Positions 20,968 through 32,659 are shown, counted from the stretch's first letter. The stretch is DNA of 64,000 nt from Patella vulgata (GCF_932274485.2 NC_065887.2:40815201-40879200), one strand, 5' to 3'. Made by a program: numbers and translations. The notes: generated by a model from the sequence alone, not told the origin.

Positions 20968-21192
20968 GAAAATGAAATGAAATGGGGTTTAACGTCCTAG
21001 TGTTCTGCTCCGAACTGGGCTAATGAAGACGGGCATACGCCATACAGTGTGCTGTGAGGGAAATTTTGCCCCGACAGCGGCACTACGGCCTACTCTTATA
21101 TCGAACTCCAACTGTCAAGGGATCTTTTACGTGCACGCCAATGTGTACACGGGACCTCGGTTTTTCGTCCCATCCGAACGACTAGACAGGTG
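20968..21192 (-). mobile_element. SINE-2, 5'-truncated
   Basis: The 3' half on the minus strand (AAATGAAATGGGGTTTAACG, GAAGACGGGCATACGCCATA, TTTTACGTGCACGCCAATGT, TCGTCCCATCCGAACGACTA). It ends at 21192 without the tRNA-like head. Close in sequence to 29887-30258, so relatively young. Confidence 0.8.
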
Positions 21193-21415
21193 CAATAAAT
21201 TAAAAGAGAAAAGACTTCTTGTAAGAACTGGTAGAGGCTAAACTTCAATATACCCTCCAAAATATAAACACCACCCAATCACAGTTGGCGGAAAAAAATA
21301 TGAACATTTTTTTTATATAAAAATTATTATCCATTTTGACGGAAAAGAATGAAAAACAGTGTGAGCCCTGATTGCACGTATTCAAATGCGACCTGGAAAA
21401 CTGAGACTACAACAA

Positions 21416-21768
21416 CTTCCGAGGCGAAAAGTCGCTAATAGCGTGGTGTGTTAATTTCCTAATTTCTACTTTTCGAGTTGCATTTTGGCTTGGTTAGCGT
21501 GTTGGCGCCTTCTTATTGACATCAATAAATACAAAAATATGACTAAGTCGAAAGTCGACAAGACGGTATACAAGCCAAAATGCAAGTCGAAAATAAGAAA
21601 TTAGGAAAAAACGAGGGGCGCTATTATCGCTGTGTGTTATTTCTTAATTTCTTATTTTCGAGTTGATTTTGGCTTGTATAGCGTGTTGTCGCCTCACATT
21701 TTGTCGTAACTTCTACTTTTCTACTTTTCGACTTTCGTGTTTTGAAGAGGCGAAAAGTAGAAATTATG
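21416..21768. mobile_element. Palindrome-rich element, short form
   Basis: Alternating inverted blocks: TAATTTCTACTTTTCGAG with GCATTTTGGCTTG, mirrored by CAAGCCAAAATGCAAG with TCGAAAATAAGAAATTA, then a third block in the first orientation. GAGGCGAAAAGT marks both ends. The same element, longer and inverted, is at 41811-42325. No coding capacity. Confidence 0.7.
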
Positions 21769-21779
21769 AATGGTAGTTA

Positions 21780-21910
21780 TGGGCTTCCATATTTTATCGC
21801 TTTATTTTCTTGTTGTAATTTATATTAGTTGTAATTATGTAAAGCGCCCGAGAGCAGCTCGCTGAGTTGAATTGTCGGCGCTATATAAATTAATTATTAG
21901 TATTATTAGC
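21780..21910 (+). mobile_element. CR1/L2-type LINE 3' tail
   Basis: AATTATGTAAAGCGCCCGAG, then GTCGGCGCTATATAAAT and an ATTATTAGTATTATT tail, is the usual 3' hairpin plus microsatellite of L2/CR1-like retrotransposons. No ORF part is attached. Confidence 0.55.
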
Positions 21911-22189
21911 TCTACTAGCCCTTTTCTGGTAGTTTTTATCTGGGGAGAGTCATGCACCCCATGATAAACTTTTAAATGTACTACATGGAACCCACTAACA
22001 GATTTTACGGAAATAAACAGATTCGTTGTTCCCACGGGAATATTTTCTATCCTGATTGATGACACAAAACATCAACTTGATTTTATTGGCATGTCTTCAT
22101 GAATCCAGCCCCCTGTCTTTCAACAAACACATAATACATTGTTTCTCAAACTTGGGGAAACTTTTAATTACAATCTTCATTACAATCTA

Positions 22190-23095
22190 CAATCTTCCGC
22201 TATGCTATTGAACGTGTTCACTCCAAATTTGTCAAGTATGCACTAGGAATCCATAAGAGCTCCACTACACCCGGAGCCTTGGGCGAATGTGGCCGCCTTG
22301 ACTTGTCTTTTTCATACATGATATCCCACCTGGGCAACCAAAATAAGAATTTTGTAAAGTTCTCTAGGTTACGCTTATATATGGTATTCTCAGTCTGTTG
22401 GTAATGTAAAGTTATTTGTTTTATCTCTAAAACTAAGACTGTCGGATATTAATAGGCAAGACTGGTCTGAGAGAATTAGTAATTTTGAAAGCCTTGAAGT
22501 CTATAAGAATTATAAACTGAATCTGTGTCAAGAAAAATACTTGTCTGCACAAATCCCTAAGCAGGCAAAGAGAAATGTAACAAAATTAAGGTTAAATCTC
22601 TTCTCCACAGGAGCAAATTTATATAAGAGAAAACTATCCAAGCATGTGTTGTACACCCAATATAATTGAAGATTTGTACCATATATTTATTGTGTGTAAG
22701 ACATATCATGAACTACGAGTTCAATATTTGTGTGACTACATTAACGAAGAGAATGGATTCTATAATTTATTATTAACATGCGATGAAAACCGTTTGTTAC
22801 AATTATCTACTTTTATAGATAGGGTATGGGTATTAAGAAACGAATTGTTAAAAACCCAGTCCTAAATCCTATTTACTGACTATCTCACCTGAAAGATTTC
22901 TATACACCAAGGCTGTTGAAAAGTAATCTACCTGCACGTATCATTTATTATATTGTTATAGTTACATGTGTATATATATATTATTACCAATCCATACCAT
23001 ACCACTGTCGTATCTGACCACTTTATTGTATTATGATTTGGATCTATGGGTCTTTGACCTAAATCCTTAATAAAATAATAATAATAATAATATGT
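22190..23095 (+). pseudogene. Non-LTR retrotransposon 3' fragment
   Basis: 22209-22320 translates as IERVHSKFVKYALGIHKSST and GALGECGRLDLS, the post-RT region found in several LINE clades. 22644-22865 reads IIEDLYHIFIVCKTYHELR, a C-terminal Cys/His region. Frame changes and a stop separate the pieces. The fragment ends in a (AATA)/(TAA)n tail at 23072-23092, marking the true 3' end; the 5' end is truncated. The clade is not clear, but it differs from the two larger LINEs in this window. Confidence 0.65.
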
Positions 23096-23257
23096 AATAG
23101 TTTGTTCACAAACGTGTCAATGTGAATAAAAAAAAGTAGTCCATAAAATTCGATTTAAGCACAACTTTAGACGAATGTGATCCAACGGCTATTTTTACGC
23201 CAAGTGGTGAAAGGTCGCACATGTTCTCCACCTAGGCGTACCGGCTCGATGAATGTT

Positions 23258-23945
23258 GGGGTGGGGGTGGGGGCAGATCATGAAATGCCCGAACAAATTT
23301 CGGGTTACAGACGGAAGTGCTGAGTATCTGCCAGAGGCGAAGGAACGGGGCTTACCGTATAGACCCCCCCACCTCACCAAGATAATTTAGAAAATTTGAC
23401 AGCCGCAAACGCGTTTTCCTGGCGCGAATCGTGATAGTGGGAACCTTGCATTATTACGGCTGTATTAACATCTTCTATTTTTATCGTAGCACCTAACTGT
23501 TTTGCACATACAATGAATAGTCAGACCTTTAATGCCCCTTAACGCCGTCACGTGTGTAAAAATATAATAGATATCTGAGTAACTTCCTTGTTGAATAAGT
23601 TATGACAATAATAGTATTATATTATAAAGATGACGGTGTGTGAAATTGTATACGTATGTATAACATCAACGATAAATATTGGTGTAATTCATTATTTATA
23701 CATTTGGAGTGACTTTTAATTTTTTGTAATAACCATTCGCCTTTTATGAAGAGTGTTTTCACCGGTGTCCTCTTACCAAGATAAATCTAGAGATATCAAA
23801 TAAATTTATACATAAAATATGAATGTTATGGGGCGGGTGGGACAGAAACCGAAATGGCTGAATAAATTTCGTGTTATAGAAGGCGGTGCCGTTCATCTGC
23901 GAGTGCCGACGGAACGGAGCGTACCACTAATGGGCCTTCGTACAA
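23258..23945. repeat. Pair of ~100-bp direct repeats, 570 bp apart
   Basis: 23258-23356 (GGGGTGGGGGTGGGGGCAG, CGAACAAATTTCGGGTTA, GGAACGGGGCTTACCG) is a diverged copy of 23828-23922 (GGGGCGGGTGGGACAG, TGAATAAATTTCGTGTTA, GGAACGGAGCGTACCA). The next bases of the second copy (CACTAATGGGCCTTCGTAC) recur at 30561. Family unknown. 23451-23827 between them holds nothing seen. Confidence 0.5.
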
Positions 23946-24020
23946 ATCTACGTCTTTACAATATTAAAGATACATTATGCAAGATTTAAATATAGCGCTG
24001 GTCATTTTTGCTATAATATA

Positions 24021-25547
24021 CTATTCAAAAAAAGTAGGGGATATTTGATTTTTAAGTGTTATTAAAGTCACCTAATGAAACTGACGAAGAAACAAATGAC
24101 AAAATGAAATGAAGTTCACATTCATCGATTTATTCCAAATGATCGTTAGACTAAGTAAGGCACAGACTGACCATTATAAGGGTAAAATGATACCCGGGGT
24201 CAAACAGCAAAGTTACCACAGCATCACAACCAAGTCAGTAACGGGTAAATCCTCCTCTGTTTGCCAAACAAGCATTGATCCGACATGGCATACTCCTAAT
24301 GAGACGTCTAAGGTCATTTTGGTCCAGATTGTCCCATTCCTGTTGCAACGCAGCAGCAAGTTCTTGGACATTGGCAGGACGTTGTTGACGTTGACGTAAC
24401 CTCTGTCCAAGCATGTCCCAGACATGCTCGATGGGGGAGAGGTCGGGACTCAGTGCTGGCCAAGGTAATGTGGTGATGTTCCGTTGTTGGAGGTAACCTG
24501 TAACGATCCTGGCCCTGTGACATCTTGCGTTGTCATCCTGGAAGATGAAACGGCGGCCATGACGTCGTGCGAACGGCACAACATGGACTGCCAAGATGTT
24601 GTCCCGGTAGTACTGGCCTGTAACACGCCCTGCAACAACATGTAAAGCCGTTCTTCCAGCAACAGTGATGCCTCCCCACACCATACCAGAACCACCCCCA
24701 AATCGATCATGTCTGATGACGTTAACGTCTTGGAAGCGCTCGTTTCGACGACGCCACACCCTCCTACGTCTATCCAAAAAATCAACAGTGAACCTTGACT
24801 CATCTGAAAACATCACATTGCTCCAGCGTCGATTATCCCAGTGTTGACGATCCCTACACCAACGACGTCTTGCCTGAATGTGATGATTTCTCAAACAAGG
24901 GATCACGCGAGGACGTCGGGCGCGAAGGTGACCCCTATGCAGTCGATTCCGAATCGTCTGGCCACTCACTCTCACACCAGTGTCTGTTTGAAGACGAGCG
25001 CTGATCTGATTTGCTGTGATGACACGATTTCTCAAGGCCAAGGTACGGATAAATCGATCCTGGGCTTGAGTTGTCGCCCTTGGTCGACCTGGCGTGGTCT
25101 GTCCTGTACAGATTGTGTATCACGGTATCTGGACCATAGCCTGCTTATGACAGACTGAGAAACATTCATCGTCCGCGCCACAACCGCCTGTGTTGTGCCG
25201 ATCTGTAGCATGCCAAGGGCACGTAACCTTTCATTTTGGGTAAGCCGACGCAAATTAAAAATTTGTTTTCTGGTCACTAAAACAATTAAACTGATGTTTC
25301 CACCCTGGAATTCAATGCCACAATGACTGTAACATTCAAAGTCAGAGTCGTGCAAATCTTGGGTTGGACCCCCATGATGATCCCAAGCATCACCTGCATT
25401 CCATGCGGTAGCTATTGGTGCGTTTGGGCGTCACATGTAACTGGAAATGTTTCTTCTGTTAGGTTCTATAGTGACTTTTTTCGTAGTCATTTGCATATTT
25501 TAGTATTATGCCCCCAAAATCAAACATCCCCTACTTGTTTTGAATAG
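24021..25547 (-). mobile_element. Tc1-like DNA transposon, 1,527 bp, both TIRs present
   Basis: The TIRs read CTATTCAAAAAAAGTAGGGG at 24021 and CTATTCAAAACAAGTAGGGG on the minus strand from 25547, and continue GATRTTTGATTTT. TA duplications lie at 24019-24020 and 25548-25549, the Tc1/mariner target. The transposase is on the minus strand. The insertion is inside a MITE-d. The element is whole in layout, and its coding frame is broken once in the N-terminal third. Confidence 0.92.
24235..25290 (-). pseudogene. Tc1-like (DD34E) transposase, one frameshift
   Basis: The transposase would cut and paste the element at TA sites. The N-terminal part (25032-25290 frame) has the paired-like helix-turn-helix (RLRALGMLQIGTTQAVVART and NVSQSVISRLWSRY). 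The downstream frame 24235-25100 has a second HTH-like region (ITANQISARLQTDTGVRVSG) and the catalytic domain: first Asp in MFSDESRF, second in FQDDNARCH, Glu in SPIEHVWD. Counting residues gives 34 between second Asp and Glu. The break between the parts is a single missing G after ACGCCAG near 25090 (minus strand): the frame reads RPRQVDQG where RPRQGRPRATTQAQ is expected. All catalytic residues are retained. Confidence 0.9.
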
Positions 25548-25844
25548 TATAGTTCAAAAATAGATAATACAAAATGAATTTATTGAAATTTTCATTAAAT
25601 TACTTTATTCTGAGCGACGATATCAGCCTTTGAAGGTTTGACAAGATGGGTGCACGGAATGTAACCACCGTACTGGTTTTCCGAGGCTTAGCCTCCCTTT
25701 ACCATTTTTCAATTAAATCATTAAATGGCCAAACCGTTCTAATCTACTTAAATATGTTAATAAATGACATCATCTTTACTTAGGGTCACAATTTATGCAT
25801 GTCCCTTCCACGCTTCTGTACAATCGAAACCTTAATTCGTTCAA

Positions 25845-25945
25845 ACGAGATGATTAATTCGTTCAAAAGAGATAATTAATTCGTCCAAACGAAATAATTA
25901 ATTCGTTTCAACGAGATACTAACTCGTTTCAACGAGATACTAACT
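25845..25945. repeat. 21-22 bp minisatellite, left array
   Basis: Five to six units near TTCGTTCAAACGAGATAATT(AA), with GTTTCAACGAGATACTAAC variants at the right. It stops where the LINE 3' end begins. The same repeat resumes at 30288. Confidence 0.8.
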
Positions 25946-26200
25946 ATATATAATATAGTTTATTTGCAAATACATACATATAAGTATATGCGTATAATAC
26001 AAACAGGATCAGAACAAATTGTACAATTTACGAATCTTCTCCCAGTATAATCTAAAATATTTACAATTGCCACTGAAATTTAATTTAATACATAGTTATA
26101 TACATATATACATGCTACCTTAGGATAATAAATAAGTCCATTTCGTTACATGCTCAATGAGTATTTACCGTGGTAAACCACTGGAGAATTACATTAATAG

Positions 26201-27418
26201 CTACAGATTACATGTGAATCCTTTCGTTTCTTTAATGTAATTTTGTACGGTAAGAAAAATATGGATATTAAAAGATTTTGGAAACAGAGTTGAACCGTCT
26301 AAATAAATTTTATGCAACTCAGGTCGTGGTAGACGGCCTATAAAGCCAAGTTTATCAAGTAAATGATGGCGTTGTAACACATATTTTGAGCAATCAAAGA
26401 AGTAGTGAAATGAATTTTCAATGCTTTCATTATCGGATTTACAGTATGGATTTTGAACGATGTTTGATTTATTAGGATCATAATTTAGACCACTACAGGT
26501 ATGACGTATACGATTATGGTAGATGGATAATGTTCTGCTGCCAATGTTTCTTAATTTTGGAGGTTTGACTTTAGTCTTGATATTGATTTTAAACTCAGAT
26601 AAAGATAGAGTGGATTTTAAACCCGGACGTAAACTATTGAATTGTTGAATGGTTTTAGGAAAAAATGAGTTCTTTGTTACGGTTAAAGGAACAAGTGGTA
26701 CTTTTAGATCATTACAGTTTCTAAGATTATAACTATTGCTATGATAACTTATTATGTCTTGAAGATAAGACGGTCCTGTTTTGTGAATAAGCTTATGTAG
26801 TAAGCACAATTGTCTTATCCTTCTGCGATCATGTAATTTAGTCCATGCAGTTTCAAAATAAAGCGATTCCCGAGATGCATAAATAGTGCAACCAGTTACC
26901 ATGCGGGCAGCTTTAAGCTGCAATTTTTCAAGTTTTTCAGAGTTATAATTTGAACAGTTATCCCATACTTCGCAGGCATACTCAAGTATTGGTAAGATAT
27001 AACATTTATATAATTTATTTAAATTGGATTGTGTAAGTTGAAATTTAGCTCTACGTAAATGGTTAAGTTTAAAAGACGCTTTTTTTTATATTATAGATTC
27101 AATATGATAGTTCCATTTAAGGTCATCTTGGATATACACACCTAGATGTTTATGAAAAGAAACCGTATGTAAATACGTGCTTTGAAATTTAATATTTAAT
27201 GGAAACATAATATTTTTGTTAGTGAAAATCATTAATTCAGTTTTTTCAGGATTAAAAGATATTAGCCATTTATTTGCCCAGACACACAACTGGTTCAAAT
27301 CATAATTCAATTCAGCTTCAACATTTGATAAATCTGTTGACGAAGAACATAGCGTTGTGTCGTCAGCAAATAATCTCGTTAAACCTTTAAGTTGATCAGA
27401 TACATCATTTGTAGACAT
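26201..27418 (-). pseudogene. LINE RT palm end and C-terminal domain
   Basis: 27086-27418 holds the catalytic FADDTT box, WANKWLISFNPEKTE and HLGVYIQDDLKW. After a frameshift in a T run near 27085, the frame 26201-26923 gives AARMVTGCTIYASRESLYFE and RRRIRQLCLLHKLIHK, then a C-terminal CKSDNESIENSFHYFFDCS motif (C-x-n-H-x-C). The last frame ends with a stop 255 bp before the left minisatellite array. Confidence 0.8.
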
Positions 27419-27430
27419 AGTATCAGATAA

Positions 27431-28726
27431 TCAATTTTCTAGCATAAGCACTTGATTTCTGTTATTTAAGTAACTAGAAATTAGTACGAGTCTGTCATCT
27501 TGGATTCCATAACTATTCAATTTATGCAATAATCCTTTATGAGAAACTTTATCGAAAGCTTTGGAAATGTCGCAGAATACTAAGCCTGTGTATTCGTTTT
27601 TATCTAATGAATTGCAAATATATTGATATATTTCATTAAGCTGATGTACCGTAGATATGCCTGGTAGAAAACCCGATTGGTACTTGTTAAAAAGTTCATT
27701 TTTTGAGAAATAACTAAAAAGATTCTTATAAATTAATCGTTCAAAAACTTTAGATATACTATTTAACAGGGAAATGGGTCTATAATTTTTTGGATCCGAC
27801 CTATCACCTTTTTTATACAAAGGAATAACATTGGCTTGTTTCCATTTACTCGGAAATATTTTCTGTTTTATAATAACTTTGGAAAGTAAATAGAGAGGAT
27901 TACAGATACTATGTTTTACAGATGTTAATACTTTATTATTAACTGGCCCGGGTCCGTTGGCTTTCGATTCGTTTATTGAATTTAATACATTTTTGACATC
28001 CGTTAAAGTAAAAGAATAAGTGGGGCATATTGTTGTACAGCGTTTTGGGAATTCGGGTAACACTTTCATATCTTGTATTGTTGAAATAGATGTGAAATAT
28101 TGGTTCAAAATATTGGCTTTTGATTTAGATTCGTTTACATAAGAACCATGAGAATAATTCAAGGGGGGAATTAATGTTTTTTGTGAAGTGGGGATGAAAT
28201 TTTTCATCGCTTTCCAGTAATCTCTTTGGGAAAGATTGGACATATTTTTTATTCTATTATTAACGGATTCATTATACTGAGTTTTGGCATATTGTTTCAT
28301 GTTATTCAATTTATTCCTTTCTTTTTTGAAAAGAGCAATATGCGATTCACTTTTGGTTTTTAAGGCTTTCTTTCTTAATATATCACGTTGTCGAATTTGA
28401 CGTCTTATTTGGTTGTTAAACCAAGGTTTATCATTAGGATGAACAGTAATTGTTTTAGTAGGAATATATAGAGATATTAATTGTTCAATTTTTTCATCAA
28501 ATTTATCAATAATATTATCAATTTGGTACGAGCCGTTAATAATTTCATGCCAATTAAAACTGTTTATTTCATTATTTAGGGCGGTAAAATTTGCTCTTTT
28601 GTAAAGAAAAAGTTCCCTTTTAAAAGATCTTTTAGAAGGTATACCATGATTTAAATAGATAAATGTTGCTCTATGATCAGATACAAAACTAGGAACATCT
28701 AAAGTATCCGCTATAGCGTAAGCCAT
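27431..28726 (-). pseudogene. LINE reverse transcriptase, N-terminal two thirds
   Basis: The frame opens with the last endonuclease motif (FVSDHRATF). It runs through a basic linker into RT: ANVIPLYKKGDRSDPKNYRP, ISLLNSISKVFERLI, YQSGFLPGISTVHQL, and FCDISKAFDKVSHKGLL with the first catalytic Asp. The frame ends at NNRNQVLMLEN. The next expected block (GVPQGSVLGPLLF, template-binding) is absent, deleted at 27425-27432, so the RT cannot be functional. Confidence 0.85.
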
Positions 28727-28786
28727 AAACGATGGGATAATAATAGGATCTATTAATGTAGATTTTGTTTTAGATAATCTAGTGGC

Positions 28787-29559
28787 TTAGTTATTACGTT
28801 TTTTTAAATCATATAAATTAATCAATGATTGTAACTTGTTATCTAATGTTAAAAGGTCAGAGTTCAAATCACCCAAAATTATTATGTTATTCGATATATC
28901 TAGAGCATTTTGGATTGATTCATCCAATAAAGGCCAAAAGTTATCTGGCGATTGTTCAGACCTATAAACACAACATAACAACAATTTAATTGTATTAATT
29001 TCAATTTTCAGCCAATTAATATCAGCATCAAATCCAAGTGTAGGTACTCTGAATGATATAATATCATGTTACGGTATGGTAAATTATATCCAGCTATATC
29101 TATCTCTTCGTTTTTAATGTTACTATCCAAATCGGTTTCAGTAAAACATAATATTTTAAAATCTGATAGTTTATTTGTAATGAAGTCTATTTTGGATCTG
29201 ACTGATCTCGCATTCAAATGACAAATTGAAAAGTTGGAATTAGTATCAATGGGGCCCGGATTGGGATGAATGTATATTTGTATAAGACGTGATACTAGAG
29301 CTACTATAAACCTTAACGTTAATTCTTTTTGGATTAAGAACAGGATCAAATTCATATGGTCATCTTTCATAATTACATATTTTATGGTAGCAGTTAAAAA
29401 CAATATTATAATACAACATGCAATATGCTCAATAAGCTTTAAATATACGAAGTCATTAAAACAATCAACAATTGAAAATGAAAAATTATAAACTATTTGA
29501 ATAGTCTTTCCGTGTAAAAATAAACTAGATTTTAAATATTTACTTCTGTAGATAAACAT
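28787..29559 (-). pseudogene. LINE endonuclease region
   Basis: IHPNPGPI followed by FSICHLNARSVRSKIDFITN and LCFTETDL is the start of an APE-like endonuclease. After a frameshift near 29060 the domain continues as LLCCVYRSEQSPDNF and IIILGDLNSDL (the GDLN motif). The upstream residues are hydrophobic (about 29250-29500), as in some LINE ORF2 leaders. A second frameshift near 28800 sits in a run of As. Confidence 0.75.
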
Positions 29560-29886
29560 AACGTTTAATGTTTATACTAGAAGAAGTTGCCAGTACAAAT
29601 AGAACGATATGAAAAAAAGAAATATGAAATAATAGCACAATATAGTTTTCCGTCGAAATTATAAACGATTTTCTAAATAAGATCAATGACATAGGTAAAT
29701 TTTAATTCACTTGTTACGTGAAATTGTCAATTTAGAATGAATTGTTTCTTTATGTATAAATGCATAATTTACTAGTTATCATTCAGCATCGATTTTTCGG
29801 ATTCATGTATATCTATTATTGTTAGAGAGGATGATAAAATGATTGCATTTTAATCAACATATTTTACAAACAAGATAAGTTTAAAT

Positions 29887-30258
29887 GAAATGAAATGAAA
29901 TGGAGTTTAACGTCCTACTGTTCTGCTCCTAACCTGGGCTAATGAAGACGGGCATACGCCATACAGTGTGCTTTGAGGGAAATTTTGCCCGGACAGCGGC
30001 ACTACGGCCTACTCTTATATCGAATTCCAACTGCCAAGGGATCTTTTACGTGCACGCCAATGTGTACACGGGACCTCGGTTTTTCGTCCCATCCGAACGA
30101 CTAGACAGATTTCCATGTCAGCCCCTCCGTTCTGCATCACTGACAAGGGAGAACCACGCCGGAAAATCTGGATGAACTTTCTCGGCCAATGCAGGGATCG
30201 AACACCCGACCTCCAGGCTAGCGAGCAAGCGTCTTACCCACTTAGTCACGTGATCCCC
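29887..30258 (-). mobile_element. SINE-2, full length, 15-bp target duplication
   Basis: A complete copy on the minus strand, 372 bp. It runs from the 3' end (GAAATGAAATGGAGTTTAAC) to the tRNA-like head (GTCTTACCCACTTAGTCACG then TGATCCCC), with the B-box complement GGATCGAAC. AAGATAAGTTTAAAT is at 29872-29886 and 30259-30273. This copy and 52370-52736 best define the family. The small open frames here are shadows. Confidence 0.92.
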
Positions 30259-30287
30259 AAGATAAGTTTAAATATACATTTATGTGA

Positions 30288-30545
30288 TAGATACTCGTAA
30301 AACGAGCTAGTATCTTGTTCAAACGAGTTAGTATCTCGTTGAAAAGAGATAATTAATTTGTTCAAACGAGATACCAATTCGTTCAAACGAGATAATTAAT
30401 ACATTCAAACGAGAAAATAAATTCGTTCAAACGAGATACTAATTCGTTCAAACGAGATAATAATTCGTTCAAACGAGATACTAATTCGTTCAAACGAGAT
30501 ACTAATTCGTTCAAACGAGATACTAACTCGTTCAAACGGATTAAT
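30288..30545. repeat. 21-22 bp minisatellite, right array
   Basis: About a dozen units near TTCGTTCAAACGAGATACTAA, with AATTAA/ACTAA variants. The same unit is on the other side of the LINE (25845-25945). Much of the unit is a short inverted repeat (TCGTT...AACGA), so single strands could fold. An 18-T run follows. Confidence 0.85.
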
Positions 30546-30669
30546 TTTTTTTTTTTTTTGGCACTAATGAGCCTTCGTACTTTTCAGTGTGTAAATATAG
30601 ATCATTACCTTTCAGTCAGCATTCCAAAAAACAATTCTTATACCCGCAGTGGGTGAGATATAGATAGAA

Positions 30670-30893
30670 TAAAATGACATACCAAAATTGAGCTATAACA
30701 AACACCTCTCCTCGGTTAGAGTCTATCAAACTTTCAGAATGTAAACCCACTAACCATATCTGCTACCCTATAAAGTTTCATTAAATGACATACCTTAATT
30801 GAGCTACACCAAAAACCTCTCCTCGATGAAAGTCTATCAAACTTTCAGAATGTATACTCACCAACCATATCTGCTACCCTATAAAGTTTCATT
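30670..30893. repeat. Two tandem ~110-bp units
   Basis: ATGACATACCAAAATTGAGC ... CACCTCTCCTCGGTTAGAG ... CTATCAAACTTTCAGAATGT ... ATATCTGCTACCCTATAAAG repeats once with few changes. Confidence 0.8.
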
Positions 30894-30990
30894 AATCTAT
30901 TCGCCGTAGTTTAATTATACCCCATAATTGAAAAATGGCCTGAAAATGATGATTTTTTGGGCTTCTTCCGGTCTTAAAATTTCATTTTTA

Positions 30991-32659
30991 TACGCCCACA
31001 TTTTCATGTGGACGTATTATGCCGTCGCCCCTGTCCGTCCGTCCGTCCGTCCGTCCACAATTGTTTGTGGACTCTCTACAGGTCACAATTCTTATCCGAT
31101 TTTGACGAAACTTGAAATATAGGGTTATCCCCAAAAGATCTCGGCTGCTTTCGATATTGGCATGTATCGGATCGAAACTTCATGGATTATGGCCCCTGAT
31201 TGTATGAAAAATCACGTTTTTAGTTTGTGGACCCTATAGAGGTAACAATTTTTATCCGATTTTTTTGAAACTTGAAATGTAAGTTTATAACCCAAAGATC
31301 TCGGTTCCTTTCCATATTCACGCATATCAGACCGTAACTTCCTGAATTATGGCCCCTGATTGTACGAAAAATCGCGTTTTTAGCTTGTGGACCCTATAGA
31401 GGTCATAATTTTTATCCGATTTAAAAAACTGTATTATTATATCTCCGTTACCCCCTAAGGACGACTGAGTTCGAATTTCGTGAAAATCGGCCCAAAACTT
31501 ACAGATAAAATGGCCGCCCTTCGTTCTCAAATAGCGTAAAAATAGGGTATATCAAAGTTGTGGCCTCTATAGAAGTCACAATTTTTATCCGATTTTGTTG
31601 AAACTTGAAATGTAAGTTTATAACACAAAGATCTCGGTTCCTTTCGATATTTGCGCATATCGAATTGTAACTTCCTGAATTATGGCCCTTGATTGTAGGA
31701 AAGATCACTTTATTCTTAGCTTGTTCGGCCGAAAATTGACAGACAAAATGGCCGCCGTTCGTTCTCAAATAGCGTAAAAATATGGTATATCAAGGTTGTG
31801 GACCCTATAGAGGTCACAATTTTTATCCGATTTTGTTGAAAATTGAAATGTAGGTTTATAACCCAAAGATCTCGGTTCCTGTCGATATTCGCGCATATCC
31901 GACAGGAACTTCCTGAATTATGGCCCCTGATTGTACGAAAAATCGCGTTTTTAGCTTCTGAACCCTATAGAGGTCATAATTTTTATCCGATTTAAAAAAC
32001 CGTATTATTATTTCACCGTTACACCCTAAGGAAGGTTGAGTTCGTATTTCGTGAAAATCGGCCAAAAATTGACAGACAAAATGGCCGCCGTTCGTTCTCA
32101 AATAGCGTAAAAATATGGTATATCAAGGTTGTGGACCCTATAGAGGTCACAATTTTTATCCGATTTTGTTGAAACTTGAAATGTAAGTTCATAACCCAAA
32201 GATCTCAGTTCTTTTCTATATTGGCGCATATCAGACCGTAACTTCCTGAATTATGGCCCCTGATTGTACGAAAAATCGCGTTTTTAGCTTGTGGACCCTA
32301 TAGAGGTCATAATTTTTATCCGATTTAACAAACTGTATTATTATATCACCGTTACACCCTCAGGACGGCTGAGTTCGAATTTCGTGAAAATTGGCCCAAA
32401 ATTGACAGACAAAATGGCCGCCCTTCGTTCTCAAATAGCGTAAAAATAGGGTATATCAAAGTTGTGGCCTCTATAGAAGTCACAATTTTTATCCGATTTT
32501 GTTGAAACTTGAAATGTAAGTTTATAACACAAAGATCTCGGTTCCTTTCGATATTTGCGCATATCGAATTGTAATTTCCTGAATTATGGCCCTTGATTGT
32601 AGGAAAAATCACTTTTTTCTTAGCTTGTTCTCTATCGATCTCTCGAAAATGTGCGCGTA
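30991..32659. mobile_element. TIR-bounded element with internal ~330-bp tandem repeats, copy 1
   Basis: The left end TACGCCCACATTTTCATGTG GACGTA is itself a hairpin, followed by a (TCCG)n run at 31035-31055. The right end GAAAATGTGCGCGTAT is a diverged inverse of the left end. Inside, a unit beginning TAGAGGTCACAATTTTTATC recurs at 31238, 31566, 31810, 32142 and 32477, mostly ~330 bp apart. No protein motif: the minus-strand frames here repeat because the DNA repeats. Confidence 0.75.

Larger units (their letters stand above)
23968..25785 (+). mobile_element. MITE-d split by a Tc1-like transposon
   Basis: TTAA (23964) then AGATACATTATGCAAGATTT and TTTTTGCTATAATA up to 24018. The family sequence resumes after the transposon with TAGTTCAAAAATAGATAATAC, TACTTTATTCTGAGCGACG and GGCTTAGCCTCCCTTTACC. 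It breaks off near 25770, before the right end of the family. Confidence 0.7.
25946..29600 (-). mobile_element. Near full-length LINE, CR1/L2 group (Crack/Daphne-like), degenerate
   Basis: A non-LTR retrotransposon read right to left: NPGP motif and apurinic endonuclease (about 29370-28650), reverse transcriptase (about 28400-27150), C-terminal region with a Cys/His motif (to 26201), and an AT-rich 3' UTR to about 25946. It lies between two arrays of the same minisatellite. I count about three frameshifts plus one internal deletion, so it is not autonomous now. The 5' limit is not clear; 29600-29871 could be 5' UTR or flank. Confidence 0.8.

Noticed and set aside
24665-25158. Plus-strand open frames over the Tc1-like element
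   Set aside because: They are antisense shadows of the transposase on the minus strand.
30288-30545. CRISPR-like array
   Set aside because: Units are contiguous with no unique spacers, in a eukaryotic genome. It is a minisatellite.
31327-32612. Several related minus-strand open frames beginning MRTNGGHF
   Set aside because: They lie in ~330-bp tandem units and look alike only because the DNA repeats. No protein motif, and frames differ between units.
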